Part shown: one piece after another, positions 10,396 to 22,128 of the stretch | Layout of the letters: the number at the start of each line of letters is the position of its first letter | Position numbering within the stretch: position 1 is the stretch's first letter | Assembly: GCA_003045065.1 (NCBI GenBank) | Contig: PSQJ01000001.1 | Span: 248,001-312,000 of the forward strand | DNA: 64,000 nt | Direction of reading: 5' to 3' | DNA from: Candidatus Liberibacter europaeus | GTDB lineage: Bacteria > Pseudomonadota > Alphaproteobacteria > Rhizobiales > Rhizobiaceae | Made by a program: the position numbers and the translations under genes | The notes under the pieces: model-generated | The model's database searches: none | Told to the model about the DNA's origin: nothing | What the model saw: only the letters and a program-made list of their open reading frames with translations

Positions 10396-11970
10396 ATGGT
10401 AATTGCAGCAAACCGGCTTGAGCTTTTGCAGATTGCAGATGCTGTTTCTTGTGAAAAGTCAATAGATCGAAATATAGTATTGTCGGCTATGGCTGAATCT
10501 ATTCAGAAAGCAGCCTGTTCTCTTTATGGGACGGCATCTAATATTCGTGCTGAAATTGATCCTGTAACGGGAGAGGTTTCTATTTATCGGATGTTAGAAG
10601 TGGTCGATGTAGTTGAAAACTATTCTTGTCATATTCCGTTGCAATTGGCGCGTGATCGTGATCCTAATGTTAATATAGGGGACACCATATCAGAGCTTCT
10701 TCCTCCTATTGATTTCGGTCGCGTTGCGATTCAATCTGCTAAACAGGTAATAGTTCAGAAAGTGCGTGAGGCTGATCTTGATCGTCAGTATCTTGAATTT
10801 AAAGATAAAGTGGGTGAGATTGTTAGTGGCACGGTTAAGCGGATTGAATATGGCAATGTAATTGTTGATCTTGGTAGAGCGGAAGGGATTATCCGTCGAG
10901 GTGAGACTATTCCTCGTGAAAGTTTGCGTCGAGGAGATCGGGTTCGAGGTTATTTATATGAAGTGCGACGCGACCAAAGAGGAGGGCAGATTCTTCTGTC
11001 TCGCACTCACCCACAGTTCATGGTAAAATTATTTTTTATGGAGGTTCCAGAGATTTACAATGGCGCTGTTCAGGTTAGGGCTGTTTCTCGTGATCCTGGG
11101 TCTCGTGCAAAGTTAGCAGTTTTCTCAGAAGATTCTTCTATTGATCCTGTTGGCGCTTGCGTTGGTATGCGTGGTTCTCGTGTTCGGGCTGTTGTTGGTG
11201 AATTGCAGGGAGAGAAGATAGATATATTTGTTTGGTCTCCTGATCCTGCTACTTTTGTAATTAATGCTATTCGTCCAGCTGTCGTAACAAAAGTTGTATT
11301 GGATGAAGATGTTAAGCGTATTGAAGTTGTTGTGCCTAAAGACCAGCTTTCTTTGGCGATTGGTCGTCGCGGACAAAATGTGCGTCTTGCCTCACAGCTT
11401 ACGGGTTGGTCAATTGATATTGTCACCGAGGAAGAAGATTCGATAAGTCGTCAAAAAGAGCTCAATGAGCGCGCTCAATTTTTTATGAAAGCTATTGATG
11501 TTGATGAGATAATAGGACGTCTTCTTGCTACAGAAGGATTCTCTGATGTTGAAGAGTTGACCTGTGTTTCTTTGAGTGAAATATCTTCTATTGAAGGGTT
11601 TGACGAAGAGACGGCAGCTGAAATACAGGGAAGGGCAAGGGAATATATTGATGGCCTAGATACCAAGATTAATGAGAGGATAAAGGAGCTTGGAGTTTCT
11701 GAAGAATTGTGTAAAATTCCCGGCATGACTCCTAAAATTATGCTCTCCCTTGGAGCAAACGACATTAAAAATGTAGAAGAATTAGCGGGTTGTTCTGTAG
11801 ATGATTTGCTTGGTTGGTCTGAAACCAGGGATGGTATGACCAAAAAACATGAAGGTTTTTTGTCAAACTTGGGTATTTTAGAAGATCAGGTTGAGGGCAT
11901 GATTCTTCATGCTCGTTACAAAGTTGGTTGGATTGCCAAAGATGAAATAGGTGTTGAAGGTGAGGATTAA
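10396..11970 (+). CDS. nusA: Transcription termination/antitermination protein NusA
   Basis: NusA binds RNA polymerase and nascent RNA to control pausing, termination and antitermination. The 524 residues show the N-terminal polymerase-binding domain, an S1 domain (about 135-200, [20 protein letters not shown]), two KH domains (about 230-350, including [14 protein letters not shown] and [19 protein letters not shown]) and two C-terminal helix-hairpin-helix repeats typical of Proteobacteria. It lies 38 bases after rimP. In Alphaproteobacteria a ylxR gene usually follows; none is present here. Confidence 0.96.
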   Translation: MVIAANRLELLQIADAVSCEKSIDRNIVLSAMAESIQKAACSLYGTASNIRAEIDPVTGEVSIYRMLEVVDVVENYSCHIPLQLARDRDPNVNIGDTISELLPPIDFGRVAIQSAKQVIVQKVREADLDRQYLEFKDKVGEIVSGTVKRIEYGNVIVDLGRAEGIIRRGETIPRESLRRGDRVRGYLYEVRRDQRGGQILLSRTHPQFMVKLFFMEVPEIYNGAVQVRAVSRDPGSRAKLAVFSEDSSIDPVGACVGMRGSRVRAVVGELQGEKIDIFVWSPDPATFVINAIRPAVVTKVVLDEDVKRIEVVVPKDQLSLAIGRRGQNVRLASQLTGWSIDIVTEEEDSISRQKELNERAQFFMKAIDVDEIIGRLLATEGFSDVEELTCVSLSEISSIEGFDEETAAEIQGRAREYIDGLDTKINERIKELGVSEELCKIPGMTPKIMLSLGANDIKNVEELAGCSVDDLLGWSETRDGMTKKHEGFLSNLGILEDQVEGMILHARYKVGWIAKDEIGVEGED

Positions 11971-12237
11971 ATATATAAAGTTTTATTGAGCGCCTTGGTT
12001 GTAGAATGGTTTTATTTTTTGCATCGACTTGTGGTTTTTAAGTGATGTTTGTAGTAAACAGTTTCCTATGTTTTGTAATCTTTAAGGGCTACAGAAAAAC
12101 AATTATTATTTTGTTTGGGAAATTTTAGGTATAATTTTGATTGTCAGGTGTGGATGTATTAGTTAATGTGAGCAGGATTTTGAGTTGTATAACAAGATTG
12201 ATTTATGTGATTTCTCCACGATGGAGATTAGGGATTG

Positions 12238-14910
12238 ATGACCGATAATAAAGATAACAAAACATTGAATGTAAAAGAAAAGAAGACCTTAACCCTTAAA
12301 ACCTCATCCTCGAGCGTTAATGGTTCTTCTGTTCAGAAGAGTCAAGGTCGTGCTAGGTCTGTTGTTGTAGAAACGCGTAAGCGACGTTCTTATGTTCAGG
12401 GCGACGAAAAGATTTCTGTTGTTCGAAAAAGCTCAAGGGTTATAGACTCTTCTTCCGCTAATTTTCAAGATTTGTCACAAGTAAAAATCAAGGAAAATTT
12501 GAGCAAAGCATCACGTTCTGACAAAAAACAATCTTATCAGAAAGATGAATCTTCTTTTGTAATTCTATCTAAGGATGAGATGGAAAGTCGTCGTCGCGCG
12601 CTTCAAGAAGCACAAATGCGTCAATTGGAAGAATCAAAAATCAAGCTTGAACAACAGGCTCAAGAGAAAATATCAAGGCTTGATGCTCTGAAGAACGAGC
12701 AAAATCCAGATCAGGTTGTAGACGAGACTTTTAATGTTGTTTGTGAAAAGGGGTCAGATTCTGTAAGTTTAGATGCAATAGTAGAAAAGAAAGATATTTC
12801 GTCTCATGATGTTAGTAAGAATGAGACAAAATATTCTATGGATGCTAAAAGTAAAGATAGAAAATATATTGACGATTCAAATGTTGATCGCAGCAAGTCT
12901 AGAGGGGCAGGAACAGGTAAGAATTTTTCGGCTAACTCTTCAAAGCCTGTTGCGAGTCGCAATAAGTCAGATTCCGTTGTGAGTCGCAATAAATCAGACA
13001 ATGATGATAAAAGACATAAAAAACTTAAAATTATATCTGTTGAGCCTGACGAGGAGATAGAGAGAGGGCGAGGAAGGTCCCTTTCATCTATGCGTCGTCG
13101 CCAAGAAAAGTTGCGTAGGAGTCAACAGCAAGAAAAGCGTGAAAAAATTTCTCGTGATATTATAGTACCTGAGACAATTACGATACAAGAATTATCGCAA
13201 CGCATGTCAGAACGTTCTTCAGAAGTGATAAAGTTTTTGATGAGAGAAGGGCAAATGATGAAGCCGGGAGATGTCATTGATGCTGATCTTTCTGAGATAA
13301 TAGCTAATGAATTTGGACATGTTGTGAAGCGTGTTTTAGATTCCGATATTGAGATGGGCATTTTTGATGTTATAGATGATGAAGATGACTTAGTAATTCG
13401 TCCTCCTGTTGTAACGATTATGGGGCACGTTAATCATGGAAAGACATCTCTTCTTGATGCTATACGTAAGTCTAATGTTGTAAAAGGAGAAGTGGGAGGG
13501 ATCACTCAGCATATAGGCGCTTATCAGGTTGATTATAATGGTAAGAAGATTACTTTTATTGACACACCGGGTCATGCGGCTTTTTCTGAAATGCGTGCTC
13601 GAGGAGCTCGTATTACGGACATTGCTGTTATAGTTTTGGCTGCTGATGAAGATACTCAGCCCCAGGCTATTGAATCTATCAATCATTCTAAATCTGCAGA
13701 TGTTTCAGTTGTTATTGCTCTTAATAAGATAGATAAGCCAAATGCTAATGCGCAAAAACTTCGTACGGACTTGCTAAAACATGATGTTTTTGTGGAAAGT
13801 ATGGGGGGCGATGTTCTTGATGTTGAAATTTCTGTCAAGAAAAATCTTCATTTAGATAAATTGCTTGATTCAATTCTTTTGCAGGCTGAAATTCTTAATT
13901 TGAGGGCTAGTATAAATCGAAAAGCTGAAGGGGCTGTGATTGAAGGCAGTCTGGATCGAGGACGAGGTCCTGTTGTTACTGTTTTGGTACAAAAGGGAAC
14001 TTTACGTATAGGGGATATTTTAGTTGTTGGTGATCATTGGGGAAAGATAAAGGCATTGTTCAATGATAAGGGGCAAAGCGTTAAAGAAGCCTTGCCATCT
14101 ATGCCAGTTGAAGTTCTTGGTTTGCAAGGGGTTCCTATGGCTGGAGATAGATTTGGCGTCATTGATAGTGAGAGTCGTGCTAGAGAAATTTCGCAATACA
14201 GAAAGCGCTTGACCCAAAATAAATCCATAGCACGTCAGGCAGGTTCTCGTAGTTCTTTAGAAAAATTAATTAGCAATGCAAATATTTCTGTAAAGGCAAA
14301 AGAGTTATATGTTATCATAAAAGGTGATGCACAGGGATCAGTTGAGGCCATTGTTAATTCTTTGAATGAGCTGGGGACTAACGAAGTTCGTGTTTTGGTT
14401 GTTCATTCCGGAACTGGGGCTATAAATGAGACGGATGTATCGCTAGCTAAAGCGTCTGATGCTATTGTTTTTGGTTTTAATACTCGTGCCAGTCCTCAAG
14501 CTAGATGTCTTGCTGCAAAAGATGGTGTGACGGTACTTTATTGCAATATTATTTATGATCTTATTGATGAAGTAAAACAACATATGTCGAATCTTTTGTC
14601 CCCAGAAGTCCGAGAAACATTTTTGGGTAGGGCTGAGGTATTGGAAGTATTCGCTGTTACTAAATTGGGGAATATTGCTGGATGTAAAGTATTAGAAGGA
14701 AAAGTTGAGCGTGGCTCTGGCGTGCGTCTTATACGCGGCGCTGATGTTATATATGAGGGGAAACTTAAAACTCTTAAACGTTTCAAAGATGAAGTTTCAG
14801 AAGTTAGTGTGGGACAAGAATGTGGTATGGCTTTTGAAAAATATGATAATATACAGGCGGGCGATTTGGTTGAATGCTTTAATGTAGAACATGTAAAGCG
14901 TTTCCTATGA
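12238..14910 (+). CDS. infB: Translation initiation factor IF-2
   Basis: IF-2 is the GTPase that places fMet-tRNA on the 30S subunit. The 890-residue protein has a long charged N-terminal part with coiled coil (to about residue 300), then the G domain with [12 protein letters not shown] (G1), DTPGHAAF (G3) and NKIDKPNA (G4), and the C-terminal domains II-IV. The ATG at 12238 is preceded directly by an in-frame TTG at 12235, which is a possible alternative. The 267-base gap to nusA lacks the ylxR gene common there. Confidence 0.97.
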   Translation: MTDNKDNKTLNVKEKKTLTLKTSSSSVNGSSVQKSQGRARSVVVETRKRRSYVQGDEKISVVRKSSRVIDSSSANFQDLSQVKIKENLSKASRSDKKQSYQKDESSFVILSKDEMESRRRALQEAQMRQLEESKIKLEQQAQEKISRLDALKNEQNPDQVVDETFNVVCEKGSDSVSLDAIVEKKDISSHDVSKNETKYSMDAKSKDRKYIDDSNVDRSKSRGAGTGKNFSANSSKPVASRNKSDSVVSRNKSDNDDKRHKKLKIISVEPDEEIERGRGRSLSSMRRRQEKLRRSQQQEKREKISRDIIVPETITIQELSQRMSERSSEVIKFLMREGQMMKPGDVIDADLSEIIANEFGHVVKRVLDSDIEMGIFDVIDDEDDLVIRPPVVTIMGHVNHGKTSLLDAIRKSNVVKGEVGGITQHIGAYQVDYNGKKITFIDTPGHAAFSEMRARGARITDIAVIVLAADEDTQPQAIESINHSKSADVSVVIALNKIDKPNANAQKLRTDLLKHDVFVESMGGDVLDVEISVKKNLHLDKLLDSILLQAEILNLRASINRKAEGAVIEGSLDRGRGPVVTVLVQKGTLRIGDILVVGDHWGKIKALFNDKGQSVKEALPSMPVEVLGLQGVPMAGDRFGVIDSESRAREISQYRKRLTQNKSIARQAGSRSSLEKLISNANISVKAKELYVIIKGDAQGSVEAIVNSLNELGTNEVRVLVVHSGTGAINETDVSLAKASDAIVFGFNTRASPQARCLAAKDGVTVLYCNIIYDLIDEVKQHMSNLLSPEVRETFLGRAEVLEVFAVTKLGNIAGCKVLEGKVERGSGVRLIRGADVIYEGKLKTLKRFKDEVSEVSVGQECGMAFEKYDNIQAGDLVECFNVEHVKRFL

Positions 14911-14956
14911 TGCATATATGTAATTTGAGTATTGGTTGGGAGGTAGGTGTTTTTCC

Positions 14957-15355
14957 TTGAAAAGTAGGGTGTTACAGCCTTCTCGGCGTGCATTACGTGT
15001 TGGGGAAGAAGTTCGTTCTGTTCTCATGTCGATTATATTAAATTATGAATTTAAGGATAATTTAATTGATAGAAATATTATATCTATTCCGGAAGTGAGG
15101 ATGTCGTCTGATTTGCAAGTGGCTACGGCATATGTTTATGTGTCATCAGATATTTCTCCTGATAGAGTGATTAATGCTTTAAACTGTAATAGTAAATTTA
15201 TTAGGAAACGTATTTGTCGGAGTCTTAGAAATTTAAGGTATATACCAGAAATTAGATTTCGTTACGATGGGTCATTGCAGAATTATTGGAATATTGATAG
15301 GCTGATGCGTTCATCTAGTATGGAAAATGATTTAAAAGTTGACGATGCCGTTTAG
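14957..15355 (+). CDS. rbfA: 30S ribosome-binding factor RbfA
   Basis: The 132-residue protein helps process the 5' end of 16S rRNA and matures the 30S subunit. Family landmarks are RALRVGEEVRSVLM near the start, ISIPEVRMSSDLQVATAYVYV and the terminal IPEIRFRYDGSL. I prefer the TTG at 14957 (LKSRVLQPSRR, read as Met first); the open frame extends 21 bases upstream to another TTG that overlaps the GGGAGGTAGG Shine-Dalgarno itself. It lies 46 bases after infB. The truB gene that commonly follows is missing. Confidence 0.9.
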   Translation: MKSRVLQPSRRALRVGEEVRSVLMSIILNYEFKDNLIDRNIISIPEVRMSSDLQVATAYVYVSSDISPDRVINALNCNSKFIRKRICRSLRNLRYIPEIRFRYDGSLQNYWNIDRLMRSSSMENDLKVDDAV

Positions 15356-15548
15356 AGGGGTGTTTTGGATAAAAAATGGATTCGTGGACTTGCATGACAA
15401 TATTTTTTAAGAAGTTTTCTTTGTTATAGAAAAGAAATTTGGTTTGTGACTACTGTATTGTCTAGATTGTTTTGTCGGATTTGTTCAGAGTCAAATTAGG
15501 ATTTTAGTTCAAAGTCTTTTGGTATTTGTTTTTGGGAAAGGGGTGTTT

Positions 15549-15818
15549 ATGTCAATAACTTTAGAGCGCAAAAGACAGCTTATAGAGGAATATGCTGTGA
15601 CGGAGGGAGATACTGGTTCTCCAGAAGTTCAGATTGCTATTTGTACGGAACGTATATCAAATCTTACATCTCACTTTAAAGTTGCTAAAAAAGACGTGAA
15701 TTCTAAAATGGGTCTTAGTAAATTGATATCCTTGAGAAGCTCTCTTTTAAAGTATCTTGGAAGGAAAGATATAAATAGATATAAAAAAGTGGTTAAAAGA
15801 TTAGGGCTGCGTAGATGA
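15549..15818 (+). CDS. rpsO: 30S ribosomal protein S15
   Basis: From the ATG at 15549 the protein is 89 residues, the standard S15 length, and ends KRLGLRR. Motifs [14 protein letters not shown] and [11 protein letters not shown] are diagnostic. A GGGAAAGGGG element lies just ahead of this ATG, so the extra 30 open bases upstream are not coding. S15 binds 16S rRNA in the central domain. The rpsO-pnp order is conserved across Proteobacteria. Confidence 0.97.
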   Translation: MSITLERKRQLIEEYAVTEGDTGSPEVQIAICTERISNLTSHFKVAKKDVNSKMGLSKLISLRSSLLKYLGRKDINRYKKVVKRLGLRR

Positions 15819-15845
15819 AGCGGTTTTCTATTTTTTTGTTATATG

Positions 15846-15860
15846 GGCTTAATTGAAGCC
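15846..15860 (+). other. Short hairpin after rpsO
   Basis: GGCTT and AAGCC form a 5-base-pair stem around a 5-base loop, followed by T-rich sequence. It could be a weak attenuator between rpsO and pnp; it is too short to call a terminator firmly. Confidence 0.3.
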
Positions 15861-15896
15861 AGTCGTTGTTGTTTTTGTTTACGTTAAGGTTTAGCA

Positions 15897-15936
15897 AAAG
15901 ATGCAAGTGGGTGTTGACCGTGCCATTTGCATCTTT
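15897..15936 (+). promoter_or_regulatory. Long hairpin in the pnp leader
   Basis: AAAGATGCAAGTGG (15897-15910) pairs with CCATTTGCATCTTT (15923-15936) over 14 positions with one G-T wobble and a 12-base loop. It lies 80 bases before the pnp ATG. In E. coli, a long stem-loop in the pnp leader is cut by RNase III and lets PNPase repress its own synthesis; this hairpin occupies the equivalent place. That it has the same role is inference. There is no strong T-run after it, which argues against a simple terminator. Confidence 0.6.
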
Positions 15937-16016
15937 CATGTGTGCTTCTTTGCGTATTCATTTTGGGTTATTGTCTTAAATAGCTTGCTTTCTGTTTTTT
16001 TGTTAGGAATTATAAA

Positions 16017-18116
16017 ATGTTTGATGTTCATAAAGTTGAGATTGATTGGGCTGGGCGTCCGCTTAAATTGGAGACCGGTGAGATTGCTAGGCAAGCTGAT
16101 GGCGCTGTGTTGGCAACTTATGGGGAAACAGTTGTTCTAGCGACTGTTGTTTTTGATCGCAAACTTAATGAAGAAAAAGATTTTTTTCCTTTAACTGTGA
16201 ATTATCAAGAGAGGACTTATGCTGTTGGCAAAATTCCAGGGGGGTATCTAAGACGCGAATCTCGTCCTACTGAAAACGAAGTTTTAATTTCTCGTATGAT
16301 TGATCGTTCAATAAGACCTTTATTTCATAAGGGCTACAAGAATGAGACACAAGTAATCGTAAATGTTATGCAGCATGATTTAGAAAATGATCCTCATGTC
16401 GTTAGCATGATAGCAGTTTCGGCAGCGCTGATGTTATCGGGATTGCCTTTTAATGGTCCTATCGCGGGAGCACAAGTAGGTTATATAAACGGTCAATATG
16501 TTTTGAATCCCCGTTTGGATGATAAAGACCAGGGATCTCTTGACCTTGTCGTTTCCGGCACGGAAGCGGCTGTGCTTATGGTTGAGTTAGAGGCTAATCA
16601 ATTGTCAGAAGATGTAGTTGTTGATGCCATTATGTTTGGGCATGATGGATATCAACCGGTTATTGATGCTATTTCCAAGCTTGTTAATATTTGTGCGAAT
16701 AAACCTATTTCTGTTAATTCAGATAATTTACTGGATTTAAAGGAAGATGTTTTTCCTCTAGTTGAAAAAGATCTTCGAAAAGCTTGTTATACTACCGATA
16801 AGTCTATGCGTTGTGAATTAATTGATGGTATAAAAGAGAAAGCTGTTTCGCAGTTTGCAACAGAAGATTCTGTTTGGGGGAAAAAAGATATTATTTCTGT
16901 TCTGGATGATATACAGGCTGATGTCGTTAGGAAAGATATTCTTAAAAACAAAACTCGCATGGATGGGCGTGATCTTACGACAGTGCGGGAGATTAGTGGG
17001 CAGGTTGGTTGGATGTCGCGTACACATGGCTCTGTAAAGTTTTTTCGAGGAAATACTCGTGTAATAGTTGTGGCGACTCTAGGGACACAGGGCGATGAGC
17101 AGCATATAGATTCTTTGTCTGGGATGCAGAAGAGCGATTTTATGATGCATTATAACTTTTTTCCTTTTTCTGTAGGGGAGATAGGTCGTGTTGCTTGTGC
17201 TCCTAGTAGGCGAGAAATGGGACATGGAAAAGTGGCGCAACGTGCGTTGCGCTGTGTTTTATCGACGGATTTTCCTTATACTTTGCGGATAGTTTCGGAA
17301 ATCGTAGAATCTGACGGATCTTCTTCAATGGCAACGGTATGTGGATCTTCTCTAGCTTTGATGGATGCTGGTGTTCCGATATCGAAACCAGTTGCAGGTA
17401 TAGCTATGGGTCTTATTAAAGAAGGAGATCAGTTTGTAATTTTATCTGATATATCTGGGGATGAAGATCATTTTGGAGATATGGATTTTAAGATTGCGGG
17501 AACAGACGCGGGTATCACTGCTATGCAAATGGATGTGAAGATAGAGGGAATTTCTAAAGATATTATGACACTTGCTTTGAAGCAAGCAAAAGATGGTCGT
17601 ATGCATATTCTTGGGGAAATGTCCAAAATAATATCCGAAAGTCGTGTTCAGGTAAATGAGTTTGCCCCACGAGTTGAGGTTATGAATATCCCTGTTGATA
17701 AAATTCGAGAGGTTATTGGTGTTGGTGGAAAAGTGATCCGTGATATAATTGATAAAACGGGAGTAAAAATTAATGTAGATGATGACGGGACTATCAAGAT
17801 AGCGTCGTCTTCCGTTGAAGCAATAGAAGCTGCGCGTGAAAGGATACGTTCTATTACTGATGTTCCAGAAGTTAACAAAATTTATAAAGGGCATGTTGTT
17901 AAAATTACGGATTTTGGAGCTTTTGTGAAATTTTGCGGCGCCCGTGATGGACTAGTTCATATATCTCAGCTGTCTTCTGAAAGAGTTGCTAAGACAAGTG
18001 ATGTGGTAAAACAAGGTGATATGGTATGGGTTAAGCTGTTGGATTTTGATGATCGTGGTAAAATTAAATTATCTATGAAGGTTGTTGACCAGAATACGGG
18101 TAAACCAATATCTTGA
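16017..18116 (+). CDS. pnp: Polyribonucleotide nucleotidyltransferase (PNPase)
   Basis: The 699-residue enzyme degrades RNA 3' to 5' with phosphate. It has two RNase PH domains (first about 10-140, second about 310-520 with [21 protein letters not shown]), a KH domain at about 555-615 ([15 protein letters not shown]) and a C-terminal S1 domain ([15 protein letters not shown]). Length and order are standard. It shares RNA-decay work with RNase E, encoded at 56010-58223. A 14-pair leader hairpin precedes it. Confidence 0.97.
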   Translation: MFDVHKVEIDWAGRPLKLETGEIARQADGAVLATYGETVVLATVVFDRKLNEEKDFFPLTVNYQERTYAVGKIPGGYLRRESRPTENEVLISRMIDRSIRPLFHKGYKNETQVIVNVMQHDLENDPHVVSMIAVSAALMLSGLPFNGPIAGAQVGYINGQYVLNPRLDDKDQGSLDLVVSGTEAAVLMVELEANQLSEDVVVDAIMFGHDGYQPVIDAISKLVNICANKPISVNSDNLLDLKEDVFPLVEKDLRKACYTTDKSMRCELIDGIKEKAVSQFATEDSVWGKKDIISVLDDIQADVVRKDILKNKTRMDGRDLTTVREISGQVGWMSRTHGSVKFFRGNTRVIVVATLGTQGDEQHIDSLSGMQKSDFMMHYNFFPFSVGEIGRVACAPSRREMGHGKVAQRALRCVLSTDFPYTLRIVSEIVESDGSSSMATVCGSSLALMDAGVPISKPVAGIAMGLIKEGDQFVILSDISGDEDHFGDMDFKIAGTDAGITAMQMDVKIEGISKDIMTLALKQAKDGRMHILGEMSKIISESRVQVNEFAPRVEVMNIPVDKIREVIGVGGKVIRDIIDKTGVKINVDDDGTIKIASSSVEAIEAARERIRSITDVPEVNKIYKGHVVKITDFGAFVKFCGARDGLVHISQLSSERVAKTSDVVKQGDMVWVKLLDFDDRGKIKLSMKVVDQNTGKPIS

Positions 18117-18713
18117 TCATGTAAATATTTTGTTCTTGGATATGTGTTTGAGGCATTTCTAGTATTATTTGAAATTATTTTTGCGATTATTAGGTTTTAC
18201 TATCGTAAGGTGATTTTTAAATACTGCTGTATAAATTATCTTATTTAGGATATTTAATTTGAGTGCTTATAATAGAAAAACTGATATTTATTTCTTTAAG
18301 TATGTTGTGCCTTCATATTTTGTTTTGCTTCAAGTTGTTTTTTTTGCAATGGCTATTCTTGGTTGTTAGATGAGTTTTGTTATAGGAAAGTAAAAATATA
18401 GATTTAATAAGTACAACATTGTTTTTTATTTGTATTTTTTGACAAGAAGATAAATTTGTTATTGTAAACACTATTTTTTTGACTACATTATAAGTTAGGT
18501 TTATGTTATGTGGTTGTTTTTTATGATACATGATAAAGTTTTTTCGATATTTTTAGTATAAATTATTTTTTAGTGTAAGAAAATTTTTGGAAGTAATATT
18601 TGCAATATGTTGCTTTGCAAGGTTGGTTATATAAAAAGATTTTTAATTGTTTTTGTCTAGGTGGATGTGTTTTATCGTATTTGCCGTACAAAGATGATGG
18701 GGGAGGTGTTTGT
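18117..18713. other. Intergenic stretch, pnp to mucR
   Basis: About 600 AT-rich bases. A TTGACA at 18439-18444 followed about 17 bases later by an AT-rich hexamer could be a promoter for the regulator gene, some 240 bases ahead of it. Ros/MucR proteins often repress their own promoters, so AT-rich operator sites could lie here. No coding frame looks real. Confidence 0.35.
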
Positions 18714-19145
18714 ATGGATGACGATTCTACTGTTGATGGTTCCTATAGACTTCTTGAAATGACCGTTGATATAGTTGCTGCATATGTGGGCAATCACGTT
18801 GTTCCGATGTCTGATATTGGATGTCTTATTACAGATGTACATTCTGTTCTTAAGAATACCGCTTCGCGAGATTGTGGGACTGAATCTGTTGTTAATGAAA
18901 AACTTAAACCAGCGGTTCCAATACGCAAGTCTATAGAAGATGGTCGTTTATATTGTCTTGAGGATGGTATGAAATTTAAATCGTTGAAACGACATCTTAT
19001 GACGCATCATAATATGACTCCTGAGGAATATCGCATCAAATGGAATTTGGCAAGTGATTATCCGATGGTTTCTCGTGATTATGCTAATGCTCGTTCGAAA
19101 CTTGCTAAAAACATGGGTCTTGGTCGTAGTCGGAAGAAAATCTAG
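18714..19145 (+). CDS. MucR/Ros-family zinc-finger transcription regulator
   Basis: The 143-residue protein is a Ros/MucR regulator, a family that in Rhizobiales controls surface polysaccharide, motility and host-interaction genes. The zinc-finger region is at about residues 77-102: [20 protein letters not shown] followed by [10 protein letters not shown]. The second zinc ligand position is Asp (CLED) rather than Cys, as known for some family members. The ATG at 18714 follows a GGGGGAGG element; the frame is open 114 bases further upstream, but that part has no family similarity. Confidence 0.9.
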   Translation: MDDDSTVDGSYRLLEMTVDIVAAYVGNHVVPMSDIGCLITDVHSVLKNTASRDCGTESVVNEKLKPAVPIRKSIEDGRLYCLEDGMKFKSLKRHLMTHHNMTPEEYRIKWNLASDYPMVSRDYANARSKLAKNMGLGRSRKKI

Positions 19146-19266
19146 GCTTTAAATATTAAACTAGGACTATCGGTGTTTTAATTCCATTTTTTTCTGATAA
19201 CCAAGGTGGTTTTGTATTTATATGATTCAGGAAGTTATATGTAAGTTTTAAGAATTAGCAACAATG

Positions 19267-20499
19267 TTAGGAAATGTCCTTGTCTTCAATATATGGGGAT
19301 GGGGGTATAATTTGTGAATTACCATTTTTTGCAAACCATTTGCTGATGAAATTGTCATAGATACAAGTTAAAAGTTTCAGGTCTGCTATTGACACATTTT
19401 CATTAGTTGAATGCATTGTTTGTCCTATAAGTCCAAACTCTATAACCGGACAGTAGTCTTTGATAAAGCGAGCGTCAGATGTCCCTCCAGAAGTTGATAA
19501 TTTTGGAATTTCTCCAGTTACATCAGTGATGCTTTCAATTAATAGAGATGATAGCTCCTTATTTTCTGTTAAAAAAACTGGGCTTATAGGAGATTTAAAA
19601 TGTAAATCGTGAGATAATAATGAATTATTTTGGTTGCTATTTTGCATGCTTTTTTTGACACGTCGTGTAACTTCTTCTTTTAATGTTTTCTCATTCCAGA
19701 TATTATTGAATCGTATATTAAAAGATATTCTTACTTGTCCAGGAATCAAGTTTAAGGTGGAATTGCCTACGTCTATTGTTGTTATTTCAAGATGGGTTGG
19801 AGGAAAATCAGTGTTGCCATTATCAAAATCCACGCAGGTCAGTTGTTGTAATAACGGTATGATACCGTTTATGGGATTGTTTGCTAGGTGTTGATATGCG
19901 ACATGTCCTTGTTTGCCATGAATAATGATATCCCCTGACAAACTTCCTCTACGTCCAATTTTTACTGTATCCCCGAGTTTATGGCTACATGTTGGCTCTC
20001 CAACTATGCAGGCGTTCCAGCGCTCCTGCTTTTGTTTTGCCCATAAAAGCATTTTTTTTGTGCCGTTTATTGCAGGCCCTTCTTCATCCCCAGTAATTAG
20101 CATTGAGATAGATCCGAAGTCATTATTTCTTGAAATAAAACGAGCAACAGCGGTTATAAAGCAGGCAATACCACCTTTCATATCGACAGCTCCCCTGCCA
20201 TATAATCTGTCATCTTCAATAGTAGCTGAAAATGGCGGATATTTCCACTCATCCAAGATACCAGGGGATACAACATCAATATGTCCAGCAAACATTAAAT
20301 GAGGATCTTTTTTGCCAAAGCGAGCATAAATATTGGTTACATCAACAGTTTTTTCTTCTTGGAATACTTGTTTATTGATAGAGAATCCGATTGGTTTTAA
20401 AATATTAATAAGTACATCTGTTGATCCTCCATCATTTGGGGTGATAGATGGACAATTTATTAATTTGATAAGATTAGTCAAGCAATCAGTATAAACCAT
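19267..20499 (-). CDS. dapE: Succinyl-diaminopimelate desuccinylase
   Basis: M20-family zinc hydrolase that releases LL-diaminopimelate from its N-succinyl form in lysine and peptidoglycan precursor synthesis. Metal-site landmarks are FAGHIDVVSPG (His/Asp), GRGAVDMKGGIA, TGDEEGPAINGT (catalytic Glu pair) and a terminal GLIGQTMHSTNENV with the last His. At 410 residues it is slightly longer than the usual 375-400. It starts 18 bases after the dapD stop. Confidence 0.94.
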   Translation of the reverse strand: MVYTDCLTNLIKLINCPSITPNDGGSTDVLINILKPIGFSINKQVFQEEKTVDVTNIYARFGKKDPHLMFAGHIDVVSPGILDEWKYPPFSATIEDDRLYGRGAVDMKGGIACFITAVARFISRNNDFGSISMLITGDEEGPAINGTKKMLLWAKQKQERWNACIVGEPTCSHKLGDTVKIGRRGSLSGDIIIHGKQGHVAYQHLANNPINGIIPLLQQLTCVDFDNGNTDFPPTHLEITTIDVGNSTLNLIPGQVRISFNIRFNNIWNEKTLKEEVTRRVKKSMQNSNQNNSLLSHDLHFKSPISPVFLTENKELSSLLIESITDVTGEIPKLSTSGGTSDARFIKDYCPVIEFGLIGQTMHSTNENVSIADLKLLTCIYDNFISKWFAKNGNSQIIPPSPYIEDKDIS

Positions 20500-20517
20500 G
20501 TAAACTCCACTTTTTAT

Positions 20518-21378
20518 CTAAGAATTGTCACGTAAAAGTGCATTGACGCTAGTTTTAGAACGCGTTTTTTCGTCTACTTTTTTGATTATAACTGCACAGT
20601 AAAGGCTCGGTTCAGTTAGGCCATTTTTTAAATTTTTACCAGGATAGCTGCCTGGGACGACAACAGAATATGGGGGAACTTCTCCGTAAGTGATTTCTCC
20701 AGTATTTCGATCTACAATTTTGGTAGATTTTCCAATGAACACTCCCATTCCTAAAACGGAACCTTTGCGTATTATGCACCCTTCTACGATTTCAGATCTC
20801 GCCCCAATAAAACAGTCATCCTCGATGATCGTTGGACCTGCTTGTATTGGTTCAAGTAATCCTCCAATTCCTGAACCTCCAGAACAGTGCACATTATCTC
20901 CAATTTGAGCACAAGATCCAATAGTTGACCAAGTATCGATCATTGTTCCTTCGCCAATATAAGCGCCGACATTTACAAAAGATGGCATTAAAACAGCTTT
21001 AGGTGAAATGTATGCTGAATGGCGAACTATAGCACCGGGAACAGCGCGAAAATTATGTTTTTCAAAATCTTTGGATGTCCATCCATCAAATTTGGCAGGG
21101 ACCTTGTCCCACCAAGTTGAGTGTCCGTTTCCACCTGTAATGATTTGTGTAGGATGAATCTTGAATGACAATAAAATAGCTTTTTTTATCCAGTTGTGAG
21201 TTATCCAATTATTGTCTTCATTGCGAGATGCAACTCTTATGGTTCCTTTATCTAAAAGATTTAATGTGGATTGAACCGCATGTTCAACCTCTTTTTGTTT
21301 ATGGCAATCTACACAATCAAATTTTTCAAAATATTCATTGATAATTTCTTCTAGTTCTGCGATGTTGCATTCGCTCAT
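20518..21378 (-). CDS. dapD: 2,3,4,5-tetrahydropyridine-2,6-dicarboxylate N-succinyltransferase
   Basis: The 286-residue enzyme transfers succinyl from succinyl-CoA to tetrahydrodipicolinate, the step two before DapE. It has an N-terminal helical domain and a left-handed beta-helix of hexapeptide repeats (about 105-230), with [20 protein letters not shown] and the conserved [12 protein letters not shown] chose the ATG at 21378 ([12 protein letters not shown]); an AAGGAA sits 8 bases before it and upstream codons lack family similarity. It forms an operon with dapE. Confidence 0.95.
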   Translation of the reverse strand: MSECNIAELEEIINEYFEKFDCVDCHKQKEVEHAVQSTLNLLDKGTIRVASRNEDNNWITHNWIKKAILLSFKIHPTQIITGGNGHSTWWDKVPAKFDGWTSKDFEKHNFRAVPGAIVRHSAYISPKAVLMPSFVNVGAYIGEGTMIDTWSTIGSCAQIGDNVHCSGGSGIGGLLEPIQAGPTIIEDDCFIGARSEIVEGCIIRKGSVLGMGVFIGKSTKIVDRNTGEITYGEVPPYSVVVPGSYPGKNLKNGLTEPSLYCAVIIKKVDEKTRSKTSVNALLRDNS

Positions 21379-21454
21379 AAAATATTTTCCTTTTTTTTGC
21401 GGAGGGACAAGGGACACGATCTATTTTATTGAAAATCTTAGAATTAATATAGGT

Positions 21455-21901
21455 TCAAATTATAGCCGATAGTTCTTTTCGGATCTTTTGTGCATTACTT
21501 TCCAAGGTTTCTAATTTTTCAATCTTTTTTTCGGAATGCATGTTTTTGTGTATGGTATTATTTTCGTTTTTATAGGGAATTATATGAAAATGTAAGTGGG
21601 GTACCATTTGCCCTGCAGCAAATCCATTTAATTGCATTATTTTAATTCCATCAGCTTGAAAAGCTTTTTTACAAGCAATGGCTATTTTTTTAGAAACAAA
21701 CATTATTTGGTTAAGAGATTCTTGCGGAACGTCAAATATATCCTTTGCGGGATATCTTGGAATAATTAATACGTGACCAGGATTGTCAGGCATAATATCC
21801 ATTATAGCAATTGTTAGGTCATCTTCGTATACGTATACCGCACTTGCTTCTTTGCGTATGATTTTCATAAATACGTTTTGATCATCATAATTTCCGGACA
21901 C
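21455..21901 (-). CDS. HIT-family nucleotide-binding protein
   Basis: The 148-residue protein has the histidine-triad motif HLHFHIIP at about residues 103-110 and the N-terminal FMKIIRKEASAVYVYEDD typical of the HinT/HIT branch, which hydrolyses adenosine phosphoramidates and related nucleotides. It begins at a GTG preceded by AAGGAA. Its stop is 76 bases before dapD, so it may be the first gene of a HIT-dapD-dapE transcript. Confidence 0.9.
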   Translation of the reverse strand: MSGNYDDQNVFMKIIRKEASAVYVYEDDLTIAIMDIMPDNPGHVLIIPRYPAKDIFDVPQESLNQIMFVSKKIAIACKKAFQADGIKIMQLNGFAAGQMVPHLHFHIIPYKNENNTIHKNMHSEKKIEKLETLESNAQKIRKELSAII

Positions 21902-22128
21902 TATTCATTCCTTTTTAGAGATATAAGTGGTTTTACAGTAAACTGACCGCATATATTAAATCATATTAGGGCATTTGTTGTTGAGATCCGCATGTATGAC
22001 GATCAACTAAATGCCATTGTAACATTTGATTCCATTTCTACAAGGAGGGGTGGACATATTTTTAAAATTTCTTTAATTATAAGGCAAAATAGCTGTTTTT
22101 TTAGCAATTTAATGTGATTTTGTGGGTA

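Noticed and set aside
11070..11426. 118-codon frame antisense to nusA
   Set aside because: Shadow of the nusA KH domains.
14553..14993. 146-codon open frame antisense to the end of infB
   Set aside because: It is the complement of a well-supported gene, and its Ser/Thr/Pro-rich product shows no family features.
17442..17894. 150-codon open frame antisense to pnp
   Set aside because: Lies wholly within the KH/RNase PH coding region of pnp; composition is that of a mirrored gene.
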